The notes below the pieces were generated by a model that ran no database searches, was not told the DNA's origin, and saw nothing but the letters and a program-made list of their open reading frames with translations. A stretch of DNA of 64,000 nt from Lates calcarifer. Lineage: Eukaryota > Chordata > Actinopteri > Centropomidae. The position numbers and the translations under genes are program-made. The stretch lies in assembly GCF_001640805.2 (NCBI RefSeq), contig NC_066835.1:4515563-4579562 (forward strand), given 5' to 3'. Shown here in pieces: positions 13,799 to 25,775 of this stretch. Within the stretch, counting starts at the first letter, position 1; each line of letters starts with the position of its first letter.

Positions 13799-14385
13799 GC
13801 AATGCTAACCGAGAGGGTGTGCTTTACTGTCATTTGAGCATGACAGTGATGCGGTCGCAAGCATCACTGAAGTGCTCAAATGACGTTAAAGCACACCCTC
13901 GTTAGCATTGCGATTATACAATATACAACAAAGTAAAATTAGTAACGACTAGCAACAGAAATGATTTCTAGTCCAGATGAGTGAACTCTGAGCTGACGTT
14001 AATGCTTTATCGAGTCTAGATAAATGCTTACTTTTATCAACACTTATAACAAAGATGCTGCATTTTTACTTACACAGCTGTAGCTTCTGCAACCGCAAAC
14101 TTTACATGAATTTAATTATAGCGCGTGTCACTGACACAGCTGATGGAGAAAGCTGGGGTGCTTGCGCTGAGGTCCGCAAGCATCACTGAAGCGCTCAAAT
14201 GACGTTAAAGCACACCCTCAAGCGTAACATTGTGATTATACAGCTATTACCAACAAAGTAAAATGTATATAGTGGAGTTATATTTTTAGTGATGAGTAGG
14301 GCGTGCTGATTTGAGCACATTCTAAATGTCTTGTTGACCAATCAGATTGCTGGGTCGGAACTACTTGTTGTATAATGAGAATTCT
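13799..14385. mobile_element. Palindromic non-autonomous repeat with nested direct repeat
   Basis: Bases 13799-13852 and 13861-13912 form a near-perfect inverted repeat of about 52 bases around an 8-base loop. The arms contain gagggtgtgcttta and its complement taaagcacaccctc. The right arm plus flank (13856-13939) recurs as a direct copy at 14175-14264. The segment continues to 'ttgttgtataatgagaattc' near 14375. There is no open reading frame for a transposase. The structure fits a foldback or MITE-type element. Superfamily and exact ends are unknown. Confidence 0.7.
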
Positions 14386-15180
14386 GGCTTTCAAAACTCA
14401 CTTTCCTTTGCACAGCTGGGGGCATCCAGCATTGCAAAATATGTCAGAGAGGAAGGGATGTAATGTGAAGGACCCAGACTGGATTTGAACCCAAGACAAT
14501 GAGCCATGTGTTAGCACTTTAGAAGGGTGGAAGTTTCCCATACCTACCAAAAACTGACACTAAGGTAAATATCACCCTTTTGGATGAGTTTATATATAAT
14601 GAAGGATGCATTAGGAGTACTGAACATTAACTCCTCTGATGCTTCGCAATATGGCAACAAGTAGGCTACAAGTGCAAGGATTATACCATTAATAGTAGCA
14701 GCATGTTGTGAACTCCTACCATAGTGTATGTATTTCCAGTTACTTTGAAAATACATTTTGAGCTATCTATTACAATTCAGCTAACAAATGCCTGCAGAAC
14801 CGATGACGTACCTGGCTCAGACCCTAAATTAACTCCTCTTCATCTGTGGAAGAGCTTTTGATTAGTCTAGAAATAAATGTGCAAGACCAGACGCACACGT
14901 TCACCCAAATTTTCCAGGAACATTTAATCCTTCAGAATCCCAGAAAGTGTGAGTAAAGTCCTTACGCTGTCTGGTCGGCGTTGTTAGCGCAGGCATATTT
15001 TGGCAGGGGCTTATGGGAGAGGCCAAACGTTGCCCTGGCAACAGACAACTGCATCCACCCAACAACACTCACACACTTTCTAAATGAGGAAAATTCATTA
15101 AGGGACTTGTCTTGTACACACGCACAAACACACACTGACACAACCACACAAAGTAATCCCTTCATCCTAACACACTCATA

Positions 15181-15186
<6 letters not shown>

Positions 15187-15212
<26 letters not shown>
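15187..15212. repeat. (AC)n microsatellite
   Basis: About thirteen CA units. Confidence 0.93.
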
Positions 15213-15620
15213 TGCTGACATCACTTGTGTTGAGTGTGATGTGTGATCAACTGTCCACAACAGTGCTAATGAGTTGCTATTGTAAGTTGCAGCTGCGTGA
15301 CCTGTCCCCGTCTCTCTACGACACAGCTACAGGCGGATTATGCTAATGCACTCACTTAAAACAAGAATATGACGACAGTGAGTTATTTTAATATGCTCTG
15401 CTGCATTATAGGAAGCATTTATCAAATCTGGAAAGTTGCTGGTCTTCTGTTGGTGGCTCTATCGCCTTAGTCTGAGCCAAAATAGCCTGATGTGTTAGTT
15501 GCTGATATGGGTATTGTTTTATTGAGTTGGTAAAAGCATGAAATTAAGATAGAGAGCAGTAGGGGGAACAGTAATGGAGAGATATTGTGTGATGACGCTG
15601 GCCTATCTGTTTTTGTACAG

Positions 15621-15622
<2 letters not shown>

Positions 15623-15657
<35 letters not shown>
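15623..15657. repeat. (TG)n microsatellite
   Basis: About seventeen uninterrupted TG units. Confidence 0.95.
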
Positions 15658-15658
<1 letters not shown>

Positions 15659-15911
15659 TTATACATCAAGATCCTGATGTCCTCTCAAGGGTGGAAATAT
15701 GAGAAAATTGCTTTGGGTTTAAGGTAGAGATTAGAATTACTTCTCTCTTTTTCTTTTGGAGTTATGGTTAAGGCCCAGTGAATATTCTTGGGGGGGAGAC
15801 TAGGATTAATGTAGTAGTAGTATCATGAAAATGTGGTTGGAAAATTGTGGTTCAAGTATAGTTCTAAAAATGAATGTAGTAATATGTAGGTTTGTGTGTG
15901 TGTACTTGTAT

Positions 15912-16440
15912 TTCTATCTTTGTGGGGACCAGCTTGAGGTTTAGACCTTGGGAGTGACACATATATTTAGGCTGGTCCTCACAAATTTAAAGGACTGTTT
16001 AATGTTTAAGACTTGGTTTTACTGTTCAGGTTAGGGTTGGGGTTAGGCATATAGTTTTGATGGCTAAGGTTAGGGGCTGGGGAATGCATTATGTCAATGC
16101 GTGTCCTCAGAAAGACAAAAGTACCTGTGTGTATTTGTGGCTTGTTTTACACCATTCGTGGGGTCCAACAGCTTAATGGGGACTTAAATACTGGACCAAA
16201 CAAGTTGAAATGGCTGTTTGAGGGTTAATACTTTGTTTTGGGGGTTGAGGTCAGGGTTAGGGCCTGGGAACCAGGGTTGGGCTCAGGCCGGTGGGATGGT
16301 TCCCTGTAGGGGCTGGATGTGGATGCTGGTGCTATGGGTTTGTGTTAAGGCCTGGGAGTCAGAGAAGAAGCCCCAGGTTAGGGTTAGGGCTAGGGAATGC
16401 ATTATGTAAACTGTAACTCCCCATAAAGAAAAGTTGTACA
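15912..16440. repeat. Minisatellite-like tandem duplication, GGTTAG-rich
   Basis: Two diverged units lie head to tail. Each starts with a 'gtggggacc/gtggggtcc' motif (near 15922 and 16159), passes through GGTTAGGG-rich sequence, and ends with 'gggaatgcattatgt' (near 16080 and 16393) followed by a short CCTCA/CCCCATAAAG segment. It is bounded by (TG)n tracts. Similar arrays are common in teleost introns. The telomere-like hexamers are interspersed, not a telomeric run. Confidence 0.7.
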
Positions 16441-16444
16441 AGGA

Positions 16445-16485
16445 TGTGTGTGTGTGTGTGTGTGTGTATGTGTGTGTCTGTGTGT
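16445..16485. repeat. (TG)n microsatellite, interrupted
   Basis: TG units with an ATG and a CTG interruption. Confidence 0.93.
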
Positions 16486-17554
16486 TTAAGTCAAAAAGGG
16501 TGAGAACTAGTCTGTTCTGTCTGAGATTGGTTTCTTCAACCATCCACCCTGAAAGGACTCATTACTCACTCAAGCACTCAAGGTGAAATCACACAGATGA
16601 ATGAAAAAAAGCAATCCTCCATTAATTTTAATGAGAAATGAGTGGAGTTGCTCTTTCAGTGTCCATGGATTACACATGGTTTTCATCAGCGTGCTTCTCC
16701 TTATTCGTATTACAGGTGAGTTGGCAGGTATGACTCACTGTAGGAGCTAAATCTCACACACCTCAGTAGCAGCACCACAGTAATCAAACTTACTCAAAGT
16801 CAAAATCAATTCTTGGCTGCTGTATAGCACATTACGTCTACTACCACCAGAAAATAAATCACCCTCTTTAAATTAGAAAAAATAAAAAATAAATAAAAAA
16901 AAGCTCCACTATCCAGTAAATGCAAAGATCACGACTTCACATTTCACTTCACACTTCACATTTATTATTGATACTGTTATTACACATTGGGGTACATGTG
17001 AAGAAAATACTTGGCACAAGGGGACGTTTGGGTTTCAGAAGTGTTAACAAGATTTTGAAATGTCAGATTGTAAACAATTCTTTAAATTAGTTTTTAAATT
17101 TTATTTCAGAGTAAGCATCTAAACCACATATATCATGACATAATGAGAATATGCACTGTATATCAGTGTTTTGTGATCTGGTGCCCCTGTCAGCAGGATA
17201 ATATTATTTATCAAAGCCAGGTACACAGATACAAGTTACAAAAATAATTCATATGAGCATTTTCTGATCTGACATACACTGTATGGTTATGGTTTGGTTA
17301 TAGGTTTATGCACTAAAAGAGCTCAGGGAGATCAGGGTTTTGGTTGAAATTAGTATTTTGTTAAAGTTATGGAATGATCATCATCCTGGTCAAAACAAAA
17401 AACAAAAAAACACTGACTGCCTGTAAAAAAATAGGAAGTTCAACACTTTGGACCATTTCCATGACCATATCAGGTGACATCCATAGCTCCTGAAAGTCCT
17501 AATTCAACGGCCGCTGATGCTGTTGTTCGTCTTTGGAGGACAGTCTCCACTAAC

Positions 17555-17705
17555 ATCTATCCATCCATCCATTAGCTATACCATTTATCCTTTGAAGGCC
17601 ATGAGAGGGCTGGAGCCAGTCCTAGCTGACACTGGGCAAAAGGCGGGGTACACCCTTGACAGATCGCCAGTCTATCCCAGAGCCAACAAATGGAGACATT
17701 CACAC
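17555..17705 (-). repeat. L2/Maui-type LINE 3' tail fragment
   Basis: It begins with the (ATCC)n tail 'atccatccatccatt' and continues with 'gggctggagccagtcctagc' and 'gcggggtacacccttgacag', the reverse orientation of the block near 0.5 kb and the same orientation as the copy near 49.7 kb. Only the 3' end is present and there is no reverse-transcriptase domain. Confidence 0.75.
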
Positions 17706-20700
17706 GTATATACATAATGATGCTTTGGGTTATTTTGAGGTTTGAATCATGTGGTGCACAGCAGAATATAAACTGACCATTACCCACATAATAATAGACT
17801 GATCTAATCAGTAAACTTTAATATCATCTATACTGTGTTGGTAACTGATTAACAATAGTGGTTCAAGTATGCACAATAACCTTTGTGTGTATGTGTCTAT
17901 TTGAAGTATAAAGTTAATGCGCTGCTGCAAAATTCAAACAGCTCAATCTCAGACCATAAAATCTGAATTGTTGGGATGATTACCATCAGTTATCACATTT
18001 GTCAACAGCCATTTGTCTTCTGTCATTTCTCGTTGGTTCCCGTGCTGCTCTGATGTCCCAGGGCGGGCTACAAAATGGCTGCTGCGCTGTAGCATGCTAA
18101 TGAGGTGGAAATCCAATATTTCAGGATCCATAGCTGAGGCCTACAGAGGTTGCAGATATTTGAGTGTGAGCATCAAACCAGAGTGTATGAGTGTGGACTG
18201 AGGGAATATGGGTGTGATACTGGAAGCCAACACACAAAGGTACACATATACATAGAGTAATCAACTGGTACGCCAGTTCCAAGGAGTGATATATCTTCTT
18301 TTTATATATCTTTACAATAGATGATATAAAACTGTGAATCAGTTAATGATTGCTTGTATTAACAGAGAAGCCTTAATTTATTTCTCCTCAGGAAAGAACT
18401 TCATTTAACTACAGTTAACAACATTTGTTGTATTCTTGTAGTTCTTGCCACCTGTTCTGTCAGTTGCAATAACTTTGTTCTCACCAAAGAAATCACTGAG
18501 ATCTTAGAATGGTGAATAAGTCTGACTCATGAGCAGTCAGGTTATTAGACAGGTTGTAAACAGGATTATGTGCTGAAAAATAGTCTGTAAACAGGCGGTA
18601 AAACGTTTTGTCAGGCTAAAAAGCAAAGAACTCTTCTTAAATCTGTTTTTTTTTAATCAACACAAAGAGCAAATGTTCATCTGCAAACTGTTTACTGGTA
18701 ATATAAAATATTCACACTGATCATATCTGCAAAACATTCACTATCAGAGTACTGTATTTCATTTTTTTTCCCTGGAGTATCTACTGATGCACAAAACTCA
18801 AAAGCATTATTATTTTTTTATGGTTATTTTAAAAAATGTACTCCTCCAATTCACCATTATATTCCACACTGTCTGACTCACGATGGACAGTTAATCAAAA
18901 TCAGTGCAGCAGAACCAGAGATATTGTATTTCTTCATTCAAAGCTTTGTTCTCTCTTGTCAAAATCTGGTGCCTACATTTACATTACCCACAATGCAGTC
19001 TGCCCACAGACAGATTTATACGTGTTCTAGCTTCATTTTTTCCCTCTTCCCAGCTTGTATTGATTTTTTTTTTTCACATATGCAGCAGTCTTGGTTAAAT
19101 ATTGAAAATATTATTGAAGACTTGAAGCACAAGACAGACAGTGTGTGTTGACTTTCTCAGTATTTAACCAAAGCTGTCATTCCACAGCCTTAGCAAAGTG
19201 CTTTATTTGGCCTAAACTCTGGCTCTGTGTACAACATGTAGGAGGGTCTATAGCCTAGGAACAACTGAAGTCATTAGTCTGGTATTAATTTAGAGCAGTG
19301 ATGAGGCAGCTACGTCAGAGCAGATAATGCCCATCATCTAGCCAATAGTGTATCCTATCCTAGTGTGGGGGACAAAACCATGTTATTGTAAATGTATGAC
19401 AATGCCTGCAGCATAATCTGTAATCATTTTCAACCATTTGTGTTATGTGCACAATTTTGAACAGTGTGTGATAGTATTATCTGTTGGTAAGTCCCCAGGC
19501 TTGGGGACAGTTTAATCAACGGTTTCAGCAGCAGATTTTCGACATGAGTCACAAGCAGCCTTGTTAGCTCAATGATACAGTATGCATGATGCACTCATTC
19601 AGTCATGTAGTACTACAAGTGCTCCTCTCTGACGTCCACAAAACCATGTCTAAGAACGTGCTCCGAACATGTTTATTCATCATCTATATAGATTTAGACA
19701 TTGATCATTTTTCTGAAGGCTTAAACTGAGCCCACAGCTGCTGGACACAGATTTTCAATATAATGATTCTTAAGTAACCAGTTTTCCCATTAAGTCACCA
19801 GCTCTCTGAGGATGAACTAAACCCAGAAGGCTTTCATCTTTGCAGCACATTCAAGTTTTCCTCTATTGGTTATGAAGATTTTTTGTGAGTGTAGTGATGT
19901 GTGTGACCTGATTAAATAAAGCTAAAATAAAGCTTGCACTTGCACATGCAAAGCTCAGTGATTGGTCGTTTAGGCACATTTAGAGTTGGCTTCTGGCTAC
20001 TGATTGGTGGACTAAACGTGCTACTGCCCGACTTCAGTGAGCCACAGACACGACAGCACACCAAATGCAAAATATTAGCAACTCTCCTCAAGGGTAAGGA
20101 GAGGTAAGGTCTGCCCAAATGTCATGAGATTTGTTGCTAATTGCTTTGTTGAAAAAAAAATACACTAAAAAACTCTGCTGCTGGTGTGGAGATATAAAAA
20201 AACACTGCTAATATGTTCAGCTATTTGAGTAGATTGCAACCTTAAAGAAATAAATGTAAAAGACTAATTTTCATGGTCTATGTTGCAGTGTTAATTATTC
20301 ATTTATCTCTTGTTACATGTGTCAAAAAAAAGAGTATTACTTTGAGTATTCTCATGTCAACATTCCTATTCGCTTCATGTAAAACATTACAGGAAAATAT
20401 TTTAGATGACTCATCACAAATTTATCCGGTCAAATGAGATTTGGGGTGACTAATCCCATCCATCAGATAAACCCACACTTGACCGCTGTGGGTAGCTATC
20501 AGAGCAGTTGTTGAAAGTGTGTGTGGCTTACAGTTGACAAAAACTTAATTTACATTTTTAAGAATGTGGTTGAGGCCTGCTTTATTCATTTTACCTTTAT
20601 CGTCTTCCTCCTGATCTAACGTGGTCGGGTAGGGTGTGTGTGGAGGTGAAGAGTTCGACGGCGCCCTGTCTCTTCACAGCTCTGTATTACACTTTATTTG

Positions 20701-21959
20701 CCATTGTAATATGCACTGCAGTGTCTAGTGTATACTTCCACACACACTGTATTGCAAAGTGTATGCAGCATAAAAATCCACAGACAAACTCTGCAACCCA
20801 CATACATTGAGAAAATGTTGTTCTGCTTGAGAAATCTGGGGTTAAAACATAAAAGTCATGACTTGTACTGTAGGTTTTATGCGCTCCTTCTTCATCTCCA
20901 GCTCCAGATGAGTCATTCCTGCTGCACTCAACTCATCAATATTACAAAACCCTCCCTCCTCATGCCAGCGGGCCCAGGCCGCATTACTAATTTAACTTTT
21001 ATTTTTCTGTTTTCTCTGCCTGCCTCACCTCTGCCTGCTGAGATGACTCAAGGAGGTTAGAGGGAGCATAGTGATGAGCTGACGGTCCCTGGTAGCTACA
21101 GGAGATCTAAACCTTGCTGCTGAGCCATTGATTTAGTGTACCAATAACACTGTCTGTGTATAAAAAAAAAAAAAAAGCTAGTTCACATGTAAGACTGCCA
21201 TGTGGGATATTTAAATTCAAGTAATTACTGAGAGGATGTTTAAAAGGAATATTTGTGTCAACATCTCCAGTGTAGTGAGATTTATCACTCTAACAACCTC
21301 AAAGGTCACTCAGTCTCACCTCATTCGGTCTCATCATGCTTTGACAGCCAGGGTGTGATTGGACATTATTGATCCTGTATTTTGCATCCTTACTGTCAGC
21401 TGAAGCACAAGGCTGGGCAGGTATTTCAAGGCCACTCCCTGAGAAGATGAAAACTCCATAGTAACAGTCCAGTGAAGGAATATTGATCACTATGGCTAGT
21501 TTGTATTGATTAGTTTGGTTGTGTGGGTTTTTTTCTATTGAAAAGCCAGGAAATGCAATACTTTTGACATCATTAGTGAGTTTCTACCAATAGTTGTGTA
21601 TGTGTGTGTCAGTGTGTGTTCTCCACTAGACACCATTAACCAGCCCTGGGCATTTAGCCAGATCTAATCCTCTCATACAACTAGGTGGAGCTTCTGAGTG
21701 AGCAACAGCTGCATCAAGTTCTACCCATCACGTCATAGTACACCATTATAAATGATGAAATGGATAGTAAATTATATAGTATGTATAGTCTTCAGGTATC
21801 TCAACCAGTCACTGGATGCTGTGAAGGCTTTTCACTCAGCAGTTTGAGGGAAATTGTTTAATATTCTGAATGCATAGTGTTGCTCTTTTTTTCCTCTTAC
21901 TGGTTGAATCATGAGTTAATATTCACTGGCAAATGCTTGAGTTATCACAAGTGGCCAGG

Positions 21960-22055
21960 CATTCCCCAGGTTTTCTGTGATTTGCAGAGAGCGGTTAGGC
22001 AGGGCCCTCTTTTCCCACTGCTGATTATCCCAGCCCTTGGTAAGTATTATAAGCA
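21960..22055 (+). pseudogene. Possible LINE (L1-like) reverse-transcriptase trace
   Basis: In one frame, bases near 21985-22040 read RAVRQGPLFPLLIIPAL. This resembles the conserved RGVRQGCPLSPLLF..ALEPL block of L1-type reverse transcriptases, with the CPLSP core reduced to PLFP. No neighbouring RT blocks are convincing; a YADN-like reading near 22340 could be chance. If real, it is a short dead remnant. Confidence 0.3.
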
Positions 22056-25000
22056 ACATGTACTTAAGGTTTTGAAAGCAAAATTACTCATGGAAAATTG
22101 TCCCATTAAGACTGACAAATTATATACATTAAGTTGTGTGCTGATTATTAGTGATTATTTTCAAAGAATATAGCTGAGTGACAATTTAGTGAAATCCAAT
22201 TGTGATGATATAAACATATTTTGTTATCTTTTTACAAATTTTTCCCTCTGAATGGATGATTCCAAGTTCATTTTAATCCTAAACTACCTAAATGAATTTC
22301 TTAATTTACTTATTTTGTCTGATGAAGGTGTGTAAACCATATACGCAGATAATGCAGCTGCACCAGGATGTGCACAACAGGCATTCTTTATCATTTCACT
22401 TTATCTTGCCACTATTGTAACAAAACAGTTCAAGCATCTCTTCCACTGAGTCTGTAGTATACATGGGGAAACTACATTTCAACAGTAAACGGCAAGTATT
22501 TATAGTACTCTGTGAGCTAGGTCACCACAGTGTCCTTGATGTCATTCATTCACCAAATAAATAACAATACACAACCATGTAGTTTATTGACTCATACCTC
22601 TTTGTTACATTTCTAACTTAAGTTGAAATAAGGATCAATGGATGAGCTGAAGTTCAAAAATGTGTAAATTTGCCTACACGGCATTCTGGGTTATGATTGT
22701 ACAAGGATACATGGACAGGGTCCATCTTGCATTGGCGTCTAGCATTGGCTATATTTTACTCAAATCCACTGATGCATTTACTGGTTCTGGTCCAGGGGCA
22801 GCTTTTAATCAATTTAAACAATGTCTTCTTTGTTAACTTATTTATATGTTTTGGATGTAAAATTGTGTGTTTTAAAGTAACTAATAACTATAGCTTCAAA
22901 AAAAAAAAAGTTTAAAAAAAAAAAAGTACAATATTTCCCTCTGAAATGTATTGGAGTAGAAGTACTGCACGTTACGTAAAATATAAATGCTTAAGTGACA
23001 AGTACCTCAAAACTGTACTTGTGAACATGTATTTAGTTATTTTCCATCACTGGAGGATGCAAATATATAAAATTCACAAGCATAAAGGAAGGTTTAACAA
23101 GCTGAGTATCTACCAGCATCACTTAGCATTCCTATGTATACATTTTTGAAAACAGACTAAACCATAGATACAGTGAAGTAGCTTTGTTTATGCATTTCCT
23201 CATTTTTATTTGGTGCTCCACATTTCAAATGCAAAACTGAAGAGAGTAAAGCGATGAGCCAAGTGTAAAGTATGAAGAGAGTGCTTTCAAAGGCAAGAAA
23301 GCCAAAGACATTCACAGTGAAAAGCCTCATTATAACAGGAAACTTTCATCAGGATGGGGGCGATGGGCGATGCACTAACAAATGAACACTCTTGCAATCC
23401 TATTTGCAGCTTTATGCACAGTCACTCGCCTTTATCTGAAAGATGACACTCTTCATCTCCGCACCAAAGACACTACTGCTCTGCTTCATTAGTGGAAAGC
23501 AAAACACAGAAGCTTTTCACCTTGGTCTACAAGACCTTGGACCATCTGCCAATTTCACAATTAGGTTATGATGCACAGGCTGTTGTGGGGGAGGATAGCA
23601 CGCTTCTATAGAGTGGCTTTTTCCAAGAATGTAATTCCCTGGGATTTAAAAAACACGTTTGAAGAATGCAAAATATGCACAGTTCTACTCAGAACAGTTG
23701 ATACTGACCTGTAAAACAACAAAGCCACGGTTATTTTATAAAGAGAGAGAATTTTACCCCCATAATTTCTTGAGGTCAAAATAGTTTATTAGAAGTGGAG
23801 CTATCTCAGCTATCTCGTATGTTTATGAGTCTGAATTTCAAGTAGAAATTGTGTAGCTGAGGAGCTTGTCAAGGATTCATCATCATCAGCTCCCTGCCCT
23901 CTCACACATTCATTGAGTCCTACAGTGTTGATCTTACAGGTGAGAACATCCTCTCCTCACAGCCAAAGGAGATTAAGTGGAAGCATTACAGTGTGCAGTC
24001 AAAGCATTAGCAAGAGTTGGTAGGTGCATTAAAACTAGCCGTCTCAGTCTGGCTGGACTTCAGTGTTTAAGTCTGTGAAACTAAGGCCGAAAGAATTATG
24101 CATCGCTTAAATGGGAACCACTGAAGCCAATTTAGATTCTGACTCAGCCCACTGGGTATTATGTATTCACTGTTTCTCCTAATTGGCTGTAACATTTAGA
24201 CTGTTTTTTTTTCCTTTTTTTTTTTAACAGCAGTATTGTGTTTCACACAGTCACGACTCACTACAGGAGGTGCTTGCATATTTAAAACACATTGCGTGAA
24301 ATAGCTTCGAGGGATGATTTTCACTGGGATTACAAAAAAGAAAGTCCCACTTCTCCTCTCAGAAATAGCTCCGGTATAATCCCTCTGTCTGAACACAGGT
24401 GATATCAGCTGCTGCAGGATTAACTGTCACACAGCGGACAGGTGTTGAGGGAAACCTGGTTTCCTCCTGACAAATCATCTGGTCAGTGAAGTTTTTAATC
24501 CACATTCTCATTACATGTTCATCCTTTGATGAAAATACTAAACTGACATTACACAGACATTACATAATCCAAGTTTTTTAATTATTCAAATTGTGAAATT
24601 GTAACTGCCTTTGGAAAGTTGCATCTGCTTATATCCCAGTGAAAAATGCATTGTCTGTATTTGGGGATCTAGTTATTGACTATGAATATGAAATGTTGTG
24701 CAATATTCTGAATGAAGTAATTGTATAATAGCATTATAATCTACTTTTCTGATAACTGTATATAATTATGTAATTGTGTCATAGTCAGTTCTGCTTTACA
24801 TTTACTGCAAAGTGTATAATTTGTCCTTGTCTTATATACAGTATCTTAATATTCTAAGATAATCATATGTATACAGTACATCCATTATATGGAGTCAAGT
24901 TATAATTGCAGTAATAGTGTATATTTTAGAAGAAAAATTACAGTATTTTCACTTGCAAAACACATGCTTAAGGTTCAAGGTCAATCTTCATTAATAGATA

Positions 25001-25775
25001 AGGTTAGCTCCATTGCCACAGCACTGATGTGCTAAAGTGCAAGGGTTAGCATATCTGGCTAACTAGCTTACTACCACATTCCAAGGCCACAGAGCACATC
25101 TACAAGTAACTGGGTTACATTACATTGAGGTGGGCAGATTACAGTACAGAACTTACAAAATACTAACTAGCTCTACCATGCTGTGGATCATCAACTGATG
25201 TGGATGTTGACTATCTGCCTGGGATGTGTTAGCTTTAGCTTCTTTTAGCCTTTGGTATTAGATCCCTATTACAAGTTTTAAACAAGCTAGCTGCAAACAT
25301 CAAAAACTCTTCCTGAGGCCCTGTTTTCACTCAGCTTGTGGAGCTAACATTGGCTTACTTAGCTACCTAGCTACAGTACATAAAATCTGCCAGAAAAATC
25401 AAGAGCTGCCACCAGAAATTGGAATCTTGTGGCTACTTCTGACTGAAATTAAGTAAATAAACATTATTAAAAATGTAATTGGTGAATTTGCTTCAGTTGT
25501 AATCTGTAAGTTTGCCATGCATGAATGGAAAGGTTGAAGCTAGCAACTGCGATTAATCTGGTAAATGGTCAATTGTAGCCTATGTGTTACAATATTTTTC
25601 TTCTTCTGAAGATTTAAAAAAAAAAGTCCCTTTTGGGTTGACTTAAATGTTGAGTTGTTGTCATGGAATTTAGAAAAAAAAAAGTTTTCTATTTTCACAG
25701 TTTTCTTTTCCCCAAAACTTTATCAAGCATATGATCATATGTTTTAGAAAACGATATATATTTTTTAACATTCAG

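Larger units (their letters stand above)
14386..25775. other. Intergenic DNA, no gene seen
   Basis: No complete gene is visible. Named contents are several dinucleotide repeats, a minisatellite-like duplication (15.9-16.44 kb), an L2-type tail (17.56-17.7 kb) and a weak reverse-transcriptase-like trace at 21.96-22.05 kb. Further upstream exons of the unidentified gene that ends at 27.3 kb could lie toward the right side of this stretch; I could not find any with confidence. Confidence 0.45.
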
